Part shown: one piece after another, positions 1 to 10,620 of the stretch
Position numbering within the stretch: the first letter of the stretch is position 1
Layout of the letters: every line of letters starts with the position of its first letter
Assembly (NCBI RefSeq): GCF_000001735.4
Contig: NC_003074.8
Location: forward strand, 17,181,261 to 17,245,260
Source of the DNA: Arabidopsis thaliana
Taxonomy: Eukaryota; Streptophyta; Magnoliopsida; Brassicales; Brassicaceae
Reading direction: 5' to 3'
DNA: 64,000 nucleotides
Notes under the pieces: generated by a model
Told to the model about the DNA's origin: nothing
What the model saw: the letters and a program-made list of their open reading frames with translations, nothing else
Databases searched by the model: none
Translations under genes and position numbers: made by a program

Positions 1-1086
1 CACAACAAAGAGGCATCTTGAGTGCCTGAATTGTGGATGCCGATCAACCTGCCAGTAACAAAGTAGCACACTCATAAGTCCATGCACATAAAGCAAATGA
101 AGATTTATGGATAGAGCATGTAAGTAAGTCATATATCTATCATGGTGATTCGAGAACTATGCACAATACCTCAAGATAATTTCTATATGAGTAGAGCTTA
201 AAGAGAGAGATATCGGGTTAGCTCGAATTTACGTACCATTATAAAATCAAGACCACAACCAATTTTGTCTTTGGAATATGGGTGATAAGGAAGAAGCTTT
301 TCCATGACAATTTTCTCATCCTCAAAATCTAAGCGTTCTCCATCCAAATACCTGCTTACCAAAAAGGAAAAAAAAAACAGCTCACTAGAACTGCAAAAAG
401 TAATCTACACAAAGAAAACAGCAAGTATGCTCTGAAGCTAGCTTCAAATGTCAATAGTTCACTAGAAAAAAGTTGTAATTTGCCTAATGTTCAAGTAAAC
501 TGAAGATATATACAAGAGCATCTCTCACTTTCTGCAATGACCACTATAATCCTATCATCCATTGCTAAAGGATCCTCAACAATAAGCCAAGAATATCATC
601 ATGTGTAATAGTCACCTCAAAAGGCCATATGGTGTCTCTATGTTGTTTGATTAAGCTACTGGAAGAAGCTATGAGCCTATACCTTCAATACTAATCCAAA
701 CATGGAACAGCTATTGAAGAACAATCAGCAAGAATTTGAAGAAATTACCTATCGGAATGAAGAATTTCTTTAGCGAGAAGAGAAATAGGTTCAATATCTC
801 GAAGAATCTCAGCCTCTAGATTCTTCCATTTCCGATAATCAGGATCTTCATAACGCCAGCTATTATCAACAACAGGCGATGTCACGTTCATCGCCGCCGC
901 GCCGGATCCCTCCACCGGAGAAACAGAATCATTATTCTCGTAAAACTGTGGTCTATCAGCAAGAGAACACAACAAACGCCGACGGTGACTGAGAATTCCA
1001 CCAGCTACGATACCAACTTGATGACGATGGTTGAGAAATCCGTTGCGGAGAAGCGGAAGCGTTCTGAGAAGAAGTAGCGAGGTCAT
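1..1086 (-). CDS. DCL-family (DUF3223) plastid protein, 3' end outside window
   Basis: Three exons can be built on the minus strand. Exon 1 is 1086-749, starting at the first real ATG (MTSLLLLRT). Exon 2 is 351-237, ending FIM. Exon 3 begins at 48 (VDRHPQFRHS) and runs off the left edge. Donors are GT, acceptors AG, and phases agree. After a Ser/Arg/Leu-rich N-terminus that looks like a plastid transit peptide comes the conserved block YRKWKNLEAEILRDIEPIS, then LPYHPYSKDKIGCGLDFIM and VDRHPQFRHSRCLFVV, typical of DCL proteins. Tomato DCL (defective chloroplasts and leaves) acts in chloroplast development and plastid rRNA maturation; the same role here is inference. I recall this locus as At3g46630. 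It is divergent from LUX, with about 900 bp between start codons. Codons upstream of 1086 (TTG TGG TCG) are in frame but lack ATG. Confidence 0.85.
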
Positions 1087-1987
1087 CGACCACAATCAAG
1101 GAGTAATATAGACAATAATAACGAATAAAACCCTAATCTGTACTAATCACTCGAAGAAGATGAAAAATTGGGGAAATCTCAGAGAATCAGAAATTTGAGA
1201 AGAAGATAACGTTTCGTCAGTTTGTGAAGTTGGGGCATCGAACCCGTGACGTTGAAGAAGCTAAACAGAGTAACTAAACCTCTCTGAGCCTTTCCACAAT
1301 AATTATTTTCATTTTCTTAAAAGTTAGGTGCCAGCCAATCTGTGCCGTTAGATTGATCTTTATATGCTTCTATAAATATCTAAAACAACAATCCAACGGT
1401 GGAAAGATCACATTGCGTGTCAGTACTGTAGATACTCATCACCGAATCTTTCTCCTCTTTTCACTCTCCAGCTGGCCGAACCCACCGGTTTTGCCCACTT
1501 TCTCTCTAGGCCCGCAAACACAACTTGCTAAGTCGGTAGTAATTTACTGAAAAACCCTCACAAATAGCTGACTTGGCTCTTTTCACTCCACGTGGCTCCA
1601 TCTTACGTGCCTAGTTTGGTAATTTCAATTTCAATCACCTAGATCGTAACTATTGATACATAATGTGAACTGATGACGTGTTGAAAAGAGATTGGTTAGG
1701 TCGGTTTGAAAAGATATTTAGAAGATCTAAAATATCTAGCTAACTCGTCCACGTTGGAATTAAAATATTGCGCTTTTTCCTGGAAAAGAAAAATATAAAA
1801 CAAGTGATAATCTTCTCTTTTTCGAAATTGTTTCACTTCTGAAAAAAAAAAAAAAAAAAATTGTTTGCTCATCATCTTCACAAACCAAACTTCTCTTCTT
1901 CTCCGATCTCAGATTTGAATTTTTATCGATTTTGAGCTTCGAAGAGCTCAATCTCTAACTGAATTTCGAGAAATTAGAGAGTTTGAA
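1087..1987. promoter_or_regulatory. Shared divergent promoter of the DCL-like gene and LUX
   Basis: About 900 bp lie between two divergent start codons. Seen: a perfect G-box CACGTG at 1589-1594, an evening element AAAATATCT at 1729-1737, a shorter reverse copy AGATATTT at 1712-1719, and CGAATC at 1443-1448 (GATTCG on minus), which fits the published LUX binding consensus GATWCG. An A19 run at 1842-1860 probably lies in the LUX 5' UTR. Evening elements are bound by CCA1/LHY and RVE factors, and the LUX promoter is known to be clock controlled. Which factor uses each site here is inference. Confidence 0.7.
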
Positions 1988-2959
1988 ATGGGAGAGGAAG
2001 TACAAATGAGCGATTACGATGTTTCCGGCGACGGAGATAGGGTTTCTGAATGGGAGATGGGATTACCAAGCGACGAAGATCTAGCATCTCTTTCTTACTC
2101 TCTGATTCCACCGAATTTGGCGATGGCGTTTAGTATCACACCGGAGAGAAGCCGTACGATTCAGGATGTGAATCGTGCATCGGAGACGACGCTCTCGTCG
2201 CTACGTGGTGGATCTTCAGGTCCAAATACCTCGTCGTCGAATAATAACGTGGAGGAGGAAGATCGAGTTGGATCTAGCAGTCCTGGATCGGATTCGAAGA
2301 AGCAAAAGACATCAAACGGTGATGGAGATGACGGTGGCGGTGTGGATCCGGATTCGGCGATGGCGGCGGAAGAAGGAGATTCAGGAACTGAAGATCTATC
2401 TGGGAAAACACTTAAACGACCGCGTTTAGTGTGGACACCGCAGCTACACAAGAGATTCGTTGACGTTGTAGCTCACTTAGGGATCAAAAACGCTGTTCCG
2501 AAGACGATTATGCAGCTGATGAACGTTGAAGGATTAACTCGTGAGAACGTTGCGTCTCATCTTCAAAAGTATAGGCTTTACCTCAAAAGGATGCAGGGAT
2601 TGACTAATGAAGGTCCCTCTGCTTCGGATAAGCTCTTCTCTTCAACACCTGTTCCTCCACAGAGCTTCCAAGATATCGGTGGCGGTGGCGGTAGCAGCGG
2701 TAATGTTGGAGTGCCGATTCCGGGGGCGTATGGAACGCAACAGATGATGCAGATGCCAGTTTATGCACATCATATGGGTATGCAAGGATATCATCATCAA
2801 AATCATAATCATGATCCTTATCATCAGAATCATCGTCATCATCATGGAGCTGGTGGAAATGGTGCGTTTGAGTCAAATCCTTATATGATGCAGCAGAATA
2901 AGTTTGGATCCATGGCTTCTTATCCTTCTGTTGGAGGTGGAAGCGCAAATGAGAATTAA
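1988..2959 (+). CDS. LUX: LUX ARRHYTHMO (PCL1), GARP/MYB-like clock transcription factor
   Basis: Single-exon CDS of 323 aa. The N-terminus is acidic and serine-rich (residues 1-140). A single GARP (MYB-like) DNA-binding domain spans about 143-203, starting [19 protein letters not shown] and ending with the family hallmark SHLQKYR at 190-196. The C-terminus is rich in Gly, His and Met/Gln ([12 protein letters not shown] stretches). LUX is the DNA-binding subunit of the evening complex with ELF3 and ELF4, which represses PRR9 and other targets at dusk in the nucleus. The sequence agrees with my memory of At3g46640, including length. Its only close relative, BOA/NOX, is on another chromosome. 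ORFs on the opposite strand here are composition artefacts of the His and Ser codon runs. Confidence 0.97.
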   Translation: MGEEVQMSDYDVSGDGDRVSEWEMGLPSDEDLASLSYSLIPPNLAMAFSITPERSRTIQDVNRASETTLSSLRGGSSGPNTSSSNNNVEEEDRVGSSSPGSDSKKQKTSNGDGDDGGGVDPDSAMAAEEGDSGTEDLSGKTLKRPRLVWTPQLHKRFVDVVAHLGIKNAVPKTIMQLMNVEGLTRENVASHLQKYRLYLKRMQGLTNEGPSASDKLFSSTPVPPQSFQDIGGGGGSSGNVGVPIPGAYGTQQMMQMPVYAHHMGMQGYHHQNHNHDPYHQNHRHHHGAGGNGAFESNPYMMQQNKFGSMASYPSVGGGSANEN

Positions 2960-4300
2960 AAAGAGTCTATAGATGGATTCAATGGGGGAGGAAGAGATAG
3001 GTGAGCTTGTTATTGCTCGTGGAACTGATAATTATTGTCAAGTTTCTGTTTTTTTAAGTACAGTACAGTTATAATTCTTACTCGATTTGATCGAAATTTT
3101 CATCAAGTTTCTGTCTTTTACTATAAATGGTATACAATAAAGTCTTAATAATCACTTGTTTGGTGATGTTGACAGAGTTAATATAATCAACTAAGTTGAA
3201 TTTGATTTTGAGATTCTTGTGCTATGTTGAAATGTTATTGAGAATTAAGTATCAAAATTGCTCTCATGTGACTTGAGACTTAATGTAATCCAGATCATGT
3301 TTGATTCATCTTCGGAATTATATGGTGGTTTTGAAAACCATGTGTTTAATTTTCTCTTCGGGACTAGGTAACTAACACTGTGAGTTATGTCAAATCCAAG
3401 AGAGCATATGTGTCATGTGGCTCGACATTTTCTTGTGTACTCTTTTTGCAGAAGTGATAGTGTCATGTTATTTTGGTTTTGGTTTCCTCATTGGGAAAGT
3501 CTTGTGATGTTTTTTGATCTAGACAAGATATTACCTGTGCAAGCTTTTAGGTAGAATGAGCAGTTTCTCTTTTATGTTTGGGTTCTGCATCTTTTGCAGG
3601 TCTTGATCATATTTGATTGTTGTTACAGGTTCTTGGTGTCTACAAAATTTCTTATCTTTTGCGGAGTTTTCCACCGCAAAGTCCCAAATTGCATCTGTTC
3701 AGGAGAGGATCATACAAAGTATCATGTAGAAGCTAAACCAAGAGAAGACTGCAGACAAATTTCATATACTCATTTTTCTATCTTGTAAGAGGTAAGTCCC
3801 TTTGTTTTATTTGTCTGCAGACTTCTTAAAGTGGTAATCAAGAGAGTGAATTGTTTATTTCTGTGAGAGATGGCGTCAGACACAAACTTTATTTTAAAAA
3901 TTTATAAACCAATCAAATGTTTCAGAAGAAGCCATTTTAATACAATCAAGTATTCCTCATATGATGACCTTACGAGTGATTGGAGAGCCACATACCAATG
4001 AACGTCCAACAAAAGGAAGAAAGTGACATTTTAACAAAAGCAAAAGTCTTTCCAATGTTTCTTGCTGACATAGGTTTCAGCCACTTAGGGTTCTACTTTG
4101 AGATTTAGATAATAATTTCAAGACCTTTTCATCTCCAATATATGTTCATAATTTTCATTAATATATGATTGTTTCTCTGCACATCATACATTCAGTGACA
4201 ACCTTATCTTCAGACCTTGATTATCTTATTTAATAGTAGCGAGATTCTTCTAGAATAGAAAAGTACATAGATTTCTTAACATCCACACAAGTAATTGTCT
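2960..4300. other. LUX 3' UTR and spacer
   Basis: No convincing CDS. The first several hundred bases are T-rich and probably LUX 3' UTR. Candidate 3'-UTR splice sites exist (GTGAG near 3001, TTTTGCAG ending near 3599) but splicing cannot be shown. Around 4005-4130 short stretches (GAAGAAAGTGACATT, GAGATTTAGATAATAAT) match the 5' flanks of the UGT76E genes further right, so the first eroded UGT-array material begins here. Confidence 0.5.
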
Positions 4301-4742
4301 TCATAGAGTCATCATGAAGTGTTCAAACTCCTTTAGCGAGTTGTGTAAAGAACCTCCACCTCTAACAGAGGCTCTCAGCTCCTCCTTCAAAGTGACGGCT
4401 CTCTTTCTCATTTCCTCTCCTTCTTCGAAAACCGTTAACCTCTTCACAGCTCTCTCGACCGCTCCTCTTTCTAGATCACCCTCCACTTGAATCCCAATTT
4501 TCCAAACACACTCCAAGTACCTTGCGTTCACCCGAAAATGGCCTGCAAATCACCGGAACTCCTTCGCTGATCATGTTTTCTAGTATCGAGTTGCATCCTT
4601 TATGGCTCCAAAACGCCCCTATTGCAGGATGAGCAAGTACTTCCTTCTGTGGAGCCCTTTTCACAATGTAGTTGATACATATGTTTTCTACTTGTTTATA
4701 GGGCGGAAGCTACTGTTACTAAGAAACCTGCTTTTCCTCCAT
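4301..4742 (-). pseudogene. UGT76E pseudogene with large internal deletion
   Basis: Read on minus, ATG at 4742 gives MEEKQVS then a stop. This matches the first four residues (MEEK) and the 5' context of the two nearest intact copies. The sequence then jumps to the sugar-donor (PSPG) box around 4664, so about two thirds of the gene is missing. The remaining PSPG box is damaged: RAPQ instead of WAPQ, HKGCNS instead of HCGWNS, and extra bases before EGVP. About 10 bases around 4527-4535 are missing where intact copies read GDQK, shifting the frame. The final 75 codons ([13 protein letters not shown] to the stop) are otherwise well preserved. It cannot encode a glycosyltransferase. Confidence 0.85.
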
Positions 4743-5100
4743 TTCCAAAACCTACAAGAAAACTAATAAGTAGCTCTCTAAGCTCCGGGCTTATAGATTA
4801 CTCTGCTTCTCATCTTCTTTGAACGTTTTATATATATAAATATCAGATTCTCGCTTGTGGACACTAATTCATCCGTATAATGTTTTGTTAGCTCTCTTTG
4901 CGCACATGTGAAGCATGTGGTCGATGGTGTACGCAAGTAGTTACATCTCTTTATTTTGTTAGAGAGAGTAGTAATCAAAGACAAAAGAAAAGATGTTTAT
5001 TGTGATGCAACAATTCTATATTGAGCAAACTGCCAAGAGTGATACAAAAGAAACCACACTTTGCAAATTTTGCAACAATTCAATTAATATTACATGAAGT
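4743..5100. repeat. UGT76E promoter copy belonging to the deleted pseudogene
   Basis: This stretch resembles the 5' flanks of the UGT76E12 copy (9603-9900) and UGT76E11 copy (12968-13330). Shared pieces include the TATATA/CAGATTCTC block near 4830-4860, GTTTTGTTAGCTCTCTTTG near 4882, and the CAATTCTATATTGAG block near 5010. It shows that the pseudogene, UGT76E12 and UGT76E11 came from duplication of a unit containing promoter and gene. Confidence 0.6.
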
Positions 5101-6552
5101 TCAACATCTTTGCTTTGTCTTCAAGTAATTGACAATATCTTCCAATGCGTTGTATGAGGCGCCTCCACTACTGACAGAGGCTTTGATCTTCTCTTTCAGA
5201 ACAAGGGCTCTCTCTCGCATCCCCGCACCTTCGTCATCCACGATCAACCTCTTCACAGCTCTCTCAACCTCTCCTCTATCCACTTTACCTTCCACCTGAA
5301 ACCCTATTCTCCAAACACTTTCTATATACATTGCATTCAACTTTTGCTCGCCATGAAAGGGCTTGCAAATCATTGGAACTCCTTCTCCAATGCTCTCGAG
5401 TATTGAGTTCCATCCACAGTGGCTCCAGAAGCCTCCCACTGCAGGATGTCCAAGTACTTCTATCTGCGGTGCTCGTTTCACAATGTATCCTCTTTCAGAG
5501 ACCATTTTATTGACATCCTCTGGCAATGACTCTATTCCGTTAGTGCCAAGGATAGAACCCGCTCGGATAACCCATAGAAATGGTTGGTTGCTATTACACA
5601 ACCCCCAAGACATCTCCAAAACTTCCTTGGTTTCCATTTGACCAAGTGTTCCTATGCTTATGTATATCACTGACTTTGGTTTCTGCTTGTTCAGCCATTC
5701 AATGCAGCTCCTGTCCTCTTCAAGTAAACTAGAAGGTGATGAATCTGTCATGTGAAGAGGGCCTAATGGATACACAGAAATTCCTACTTTTTGTTCCAGC
5801 CATGACAGAGACGAGCTCTCTAGACAGCTCACCGTGTTGATGATAACAGCTGAAGCTGTTCTTTTGTTGGCTACTTCCCTACAGAGCTCAAAAAATCGAT
5901 CTAGTGGCCCCATTCCTGAAGTCGGTAGGTCTTTGTATCGTAATGGATACAAATTTTCCACCACCTTGTCTTGCATATCAGGATCTGCAAAGTTGAAAAA
6001 AACAAATACCAAGGTTAAGTTAAAAGAGTGATCATTTCAAGATTGGTTATTAAGCTTGTTTTGGTTACCTTCCATGTCAAGCAAGAACTTGTCTGCATTG
6101 AGTTAGCTAATTACACAACGTGAAACGTAATTTGCAGCACTTTGAGTGCTGAATATGACACTAGGAATGCTGAACTCCTTAGCTGCAGCTCCACAGAAGT
6201 ACATGTACTCGTCGTAAATGATACATGCAATATCATTGCCTTGTTGTAGCAACAACTGACTTATACAGTCCTTGAAGCTTGCCTCGCTTGTTTTGTTGAG
6301 CGTTATCATAGACTCGATTCCTCCGAGTTTCTCGAATTCAGACTCTGGTAAGCTTTCTTTTATGGTGACAAACTGAAAACCAGGGAAGTGTTGAGAAGAA
6401 GAGCTTACTTGATTGAAATGTCCCTCAACAACTGTAATTGAGAAGCCCTTCGAGTTAAGTACTTTCCCAAGTTGCATCAGTGGAGTTACATGACCTTGTG
6501 CTGGAATTGGAACTAACACTATCCTTCTCTTTGCTTCCATTTTCTTCTCCAT
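5101..6552 (-). CDS. UGT76-type glycosyltransferase with premature stop in the standard exon 1 (probably impaired)
   Basis: ATG at 6552 gives [21 protein letters not shown], with catalytic His at residue 21. Every other array gene splices after the codons DMEG/DMKG or PLK. The equivalent donor here is at 6068/6067 (exon 1 to 6069), but an in-frame TAA at 6105-6103 lies before it. An upstream GT at 6119-6118 would remove the stop and join ...NYVS to H-PDMQDKVV (exon 1 6552-6120, exon 2 5984-5101), giving about 438 aa in frame but without some 17 residues of the acceptor-side fold. The PSPG box is near complete except that the first Trp is Arg ([13 protein letters not shown]). That Trp normally stacks on the uracil of UDP-sugar. 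I recall the locus as At3g46650. An active enzyme is doubtful. Confidence 0.65.
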
Positions 6553-7317
6553 TGCTTAATCTCTCTCTCTTTCTCTCCTTTCATCTCGAAACATCTCTTA
6601 TTAACAGACCCAAAATTATTATTTAAATCCCATTTCTTTGTTTTATGTGACATTTGGTAGTAGGAAGAAAGTGACAGTAACTTCAATAAAAACGTGTTTC
6701 TTGTAGCTGGTTTGTTTTTTTATCTCACATATATAAGAGTTGGGATTATACTTGTAGTCTCCAAATATAACAAATTTCTTCAAAAGTGGTTTTCCAATCT
6801 TGGTTATTGCATCAAAGTCCAAAGAGTTGGTATTGACTTACTATAGATTTCCTTCAAAAGTTGCAACACGTATGATTCTCCATCTTGGTGAAATTATTGC
6901 ATCAAAGGGTTGGTATACGATTTAAGAATCATAGTTTTATGTACAACGTAGTATCGTTCATTTTCGCTTGCTAATGAGAAATATATATGGTCGAGAAGAA
7001 AGTGACATTAACTCAAATAACACTCAAAGAAAAACTTGTTTCTCTGTTTGTTTTGTATTGGCTCACATAAGAGTTGGTAATTTTAGCTACATTAGGTAGG
7101 TTTTGTTTTGAGATTTAGATAATAATTAATATGTGAAGAGGCTTTACTTTGTAGTCTCCAAACACAAAAGATTCCTGATAAGTGGCTACATGAATGATTG
7201 TTCTTCTCCACGTAGAAAATCTAGAAGATATCATGCTAGTGTGGTTCTTCAGCAAAAGAAAATGCTAGTGTTGTTGTTTCTGATACCAATTGTTGGATCG
7301 GTTACATATGAAAGTTA
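6553..7317. repeat. Two tandem copies of UGT76E 5' flank
   Basis: Blocks near 6655-6930 and 6990-7220 share GAAGAAAGTGACA, CTCACATAAGAGTTGG, GGTAGGTTTTG, GAGATTTAGATAATAAT, TAGTCTCCAAA and related words with each other and with 15600-15720, 18650-18880 and 23570-23830. The copy nearest the gene is the likely promoter of the UGT starting at 6552; the farther one has no gene of its own. No ORF here has coding character. Confidence 0.6.
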
Positions 7318-7880
7318 AGTCAGAATTTGATATTGGTTTGATGGATCAGTTAAATCAGAGAACAGCGATCAAGTTAATAGAGAAAATCATCGAATTTGGG
7401 ACTGTTTATGTTTATTATATCTTTGTATACAAATAAATATTCCTAAGCAATTGTGTTTGTGACTTTGTTCATTAGCTAATGAACTTTTCAACTGAATGAA
7501 GAGAAACTGACATTTCCAATTCGAACCGGAAGACACGCGCTGGTTAATCTAAACTGGAAATCCGAAGAAACGGTTTAATAAAAACCGGGACATTCAGTTA
7601 GAGAAATCTATTGTATTGGTTTTTTTCTCTTCGTCTTCCTCCAAGATCCCTCCTTTATCGGTTTTCAGCTAACCAGACTCAGATGCGGCAGTTTGCGGTG
7701 GTTTTGTATCGTCGTAGCAAAATTAAGCCGGAGAGAATCTCAGTCAAAGACTCCGAAAGAGATAAAAGAGGTAACTTTATAGTTTTTGATGAAGTCAAAT
7801 CAATCAAAGTCGGAGCTAATTTTGAAATTTCTCGGAGTTGCAACTTCATGATCATACATATATAACATGTAAATTCATGG
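7318..7880 (+). repeat. Dispersed repeat copy A (exon-like fragment)
   Basis: Similar sequence recurs at about 10120-10620 (copy B, same strand) and, inverted, at about 46770-47195 (copy C). Shared landmarks are CACGCGCTGGTTAAT-like words, AAACCGGGACATTC, CTCCTTTATCGGTTTT, AACCAGACTCAGATG and GAGAATCTCAGTCAA. Copies A and B end at AAAGAGGTAACTTT, which resembles a splice donor, followed by CATATATAACATGTAAATTCATG. The unit looks like the 5' exon of some gene carried about by duplication or a transposon. I do not recognise the source. Confidence 0.65.
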
Positions 7881-8145
7881 ATTAATTCTCATGTTGATGT
7901 ATGTAAGATTCATTTTCTGAAACTAAGTAGTAGAAATGTTTCTCATTGTGACAATTTGCATAGTAATTAGAGAGAATCTGCAGTGTAGCTGTGTTTAGGT
8001 TTTGCGGTAAAGTATTAATTTTTATAGTTTGTTATTCTGCAGGTGAGTTTTTAAGTGATGTTCAGATAAACTCTATGCAAACAAACTTGGAATGGTTGAA
8101 AAAGGAATCTTGATGCTTTGTGTGTTTTAGTAGACACAACTGTCT

Positions 8146-9602
8146 TCATAGAGTCCTTATGAAGTGTACAAACTCTTCTAGCGAGTTGTGTGAAGAGCCT
8201 CCACTTTTAACAGAGGCTCTAAGTTGCTCTTTTAAACTGAAAGCTCTCTTCCTCATCTCCTCTCCTTCTTCGTCAACCATTAACCTCTTCACAGCTCTCT
8301 CGACCACTCCTCTGTCTAGCTCACCCTCCACTTGAATCCCAATTTTCCATACACACTCCAAGTATCTAGCGTTCACCTTTTGATCACCCGAAAATGGCCT
8401 GCAGATCATTGGAACTCCTTGGCCGATGCTTTCTAGTGTCGAGTTCCATCCACAATGGCTCCAAAACCCTCCTACTGCAGGATGAGAAAGTACTTCCTTC
8501 TGTGGAGCCCATTTCACAATGTAACCTCGGTCCAAAACCATCTTACTAAACTCTTCAGGCATGGACTCTATCCACTCGGAACCAGGTATTGACCCTGGTC
8601 GGATCACCCATAAGAAGTGTTGGTTGCTAGCAGCCAATCCTGACGCGACTTCCATTATCTCGTTGATTTCCATTAAAGCTATGCTTCCCATGCTTATGTA
8701 TATCACCGAGTTTACCTTTTGTTTGTTCAACCATTCGATGCAGCTCTTGTTCTCTTCAAGCAGACTTGTAGGAGCTGAGGCCACCATGTGAAGAGGGCCT
8801 ATAGGATACACTGGAATTTGTAGCTGTTGTTGTTGCAGAAAAGACAGAGATGAGCTCTCTAGACAGCTCGCAGTGTTGATTATCACCGAGGAAGCTGTCC
8901 GTTTGTCAACTGTATTCCTATACACCTCCATTATGCTCTCTAATGATGCAAACCGTGAAACTGGAAAGTCTTTATATCTCAAGGGATAAAACTCCGGAAC
9001 TAGCTCTTCTTGTTGTCCTTTAGTTTCTGCAAAAAAGGTCAAAAACAATGCTGTTTCAATCTTATAGCCACTCGCGGAAACCACGAAACAGAGAGTTTTA
9101 GAGTACCTTTCAAGGGAGCTTGGACATTGTTTGCATATAGTTTGTCAAATACAGAGCGGCAAGCGAAAGCCGTGGCACTTGTTGTGCTGAAAATGATGTT
9201 TGGAAGCTTACACTCTTTGGCTGCAGCTTCAGCAAAGTACATGAACTCATCGTAGATGACACATGAGATCTCATTACTTTGTTGCAGCACCAACTGACCC
9301 AAACAGTCCTTGAAGCTCACCTTACACTCTTTGTTGAGCTTAAACAGAAACTGTATTGGTCCGAGATTCTTGAAATCAGACTCTGGTAAGCTTTCTGGAA
9401 TGGTGACGAACTGAAAATCATGAGTGAAGTCATCTGAAGGGCTAAAGTAATTGAACTTAGTCTGAACAACTGTGATCGAGAAACCCTTTAAGTGAAGGGT
9501 TTTGGCAAGTTGCATCATTGGAGATATATGTCCTTGTGCTGGAAATGGAACCAACACTACGCTTCTCCTTGCAGGCTTTTCCTCCATTCCCAAAACCTGC
9601 AT
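8146..9602 (-). CDS. UGT76E12: UDP-glycosyltransferase UGT76E12
   Basis: Exon 1 is 9602-9107 and exon 2 is 9026-8146, with phase-1 splicing G|AA between PLK and ETKGQQ, giving 458 aa. The start at 9602 ([10 protein letters not shown]) matches the length I recall for At3g46660; ATG at 9587 (MEEKP) is the position used by neighbours and may be the true start. Catalytic His25 (PAQGH) and its partner Asp118 (IYDEF) are present. The PSPG box is canonical: [19 protein letters not shown], ending GDQ. GT1 enzymes of this type move glucose from UDP-glucose to small hydroxylated acceptors in the cytosol. Weak quercetin 3-O and 7-O activity in vitro is reported for this enzyme, as I recall; the natural substrate is not evident from sequence. 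Closest neighbour in sequence is UGT76E11. Confidence 0.9.
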
Positions 9603-10119
9603 GAACTACTAATTAAAAGTATCCTGCTCAGCTTCGTGGTTCGCGGTTTCGATCACTTCGGTAACCGATATATAAAGTATCTGACTCTCGAACGTTTTGT
9701 TGGCTCTCTTCGTCACAACATGTGAATCATGTGGTGGATGGTGTTACATTTCTTTATCTTGTTAGAGAGTGGTAACCAAAGAAAAGCAAAAATGCTATTG
9801 TCTTCTTGGTTCTCTTGCCGCATTTCGCTTCATGTCAAAAGAGGCTTCAAACAGAAAAAATTGTCTTTTTCTGGTGCAGCAATCTATATTGAGAAACGTG
9901 CCAAAGGAGATAAACTCGTGTTTGATTTGAATTGCATCATATTTGCATTACAAAATAGAACACGTACACTTTACTCTCTAAGTTTGGCATGTTCCATACA
10001 ATTCAATGATAGGAATATCAGGTTCTCACACTTGTGTACATTGATTCATTCATGTTGCGTTTTGTCCCTAACAGTTTAGTTATTGCGTGGTGAAATGATG
10101 GAGTTGGATCTTGTCACAA
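9603..10119. promoter_or_regulatory. UGT76E12 5' flank
   Basis: Upstream region of UGT76E12. It aligns by eye with 12968-13330 upstream of UGT76E11 (ATTGTCTTTTTCTG, CAATCTATATTGAG, GTGCCAAAGGAGATAA) and more loosely with 4743-5040. A TATATAAAG candidate TATA box lies near 9668-9676. No coding sequence seen. Confidence 0.55.
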
Positions 10120-10620
10120 TTTCAAATGAATGAAGAAACTGACATTTCCATTATACCGATTCTGAAAATGATAAACACTAATTTGTTGTCACTACAACTT
10201 TAACGTCTCTAACGAGCATTTCATCGAACACCATCTACTAAAAAAGGCGATCCTTTTGATCTTGACCGTTGGTCATGATGAAAACCAGACGACACGCACG
10301 CGCTGGTTAATATGAACCGGGAGTCTGAGAAGTGGTTTTAGAAAAACCGGGACATTCGGTTCAAGAAATCTCCTCGTCTTCCTCCTCCAAAACAAAATGT
10401 CAAAATCCCTCCTTTATCGGTTTTTACACTAACCAGACCCACCTGCGACAATTTTCTGTGGTTTTCGACCGTCGCAGCAAGAACGAGCCGGAGTGAATCT
10501 CCGTCAACGACTCCGCCAGAAGTAAAAGAGGTAACTTTGTAGTTTTTGATCTTTCTTGGAATTGGAACTTCGTCATCATACATATATAACATGTAAATTC
10601 ATGAATTAGTGCTTAAGTTA
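10120..10620 (+). repeat. Dispersed repeat copy B
   Basis: Second copy of the exon-like repeat (see 7318-7880). It matches from GAAGAAACTGACATTTCC near 10130 through CATATATAACATGTAAATTCATG near 10577. The opposite-strand ORF here is a by-product. Each of copies A and B lies on the 3' side of an intact UGT, so they were part of the segment that duplicated to give UGT76E12 and UGT76E11. Confidence 0.65.

Noticed and set aside
2161..2948. Minus-strand ORFs rich in Ser, Asp and His opposite LUX
   Set aside because: Mirror images of Ser/Gly/His codon runs in LUX, which is a well-known gene on plus.
7611..7865. 84-codon plus-strand ORF in repeat copy A
   Set aside because: Not open in the equivalent frame of copies B and C, and no family similarity. 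Treated as repeat.
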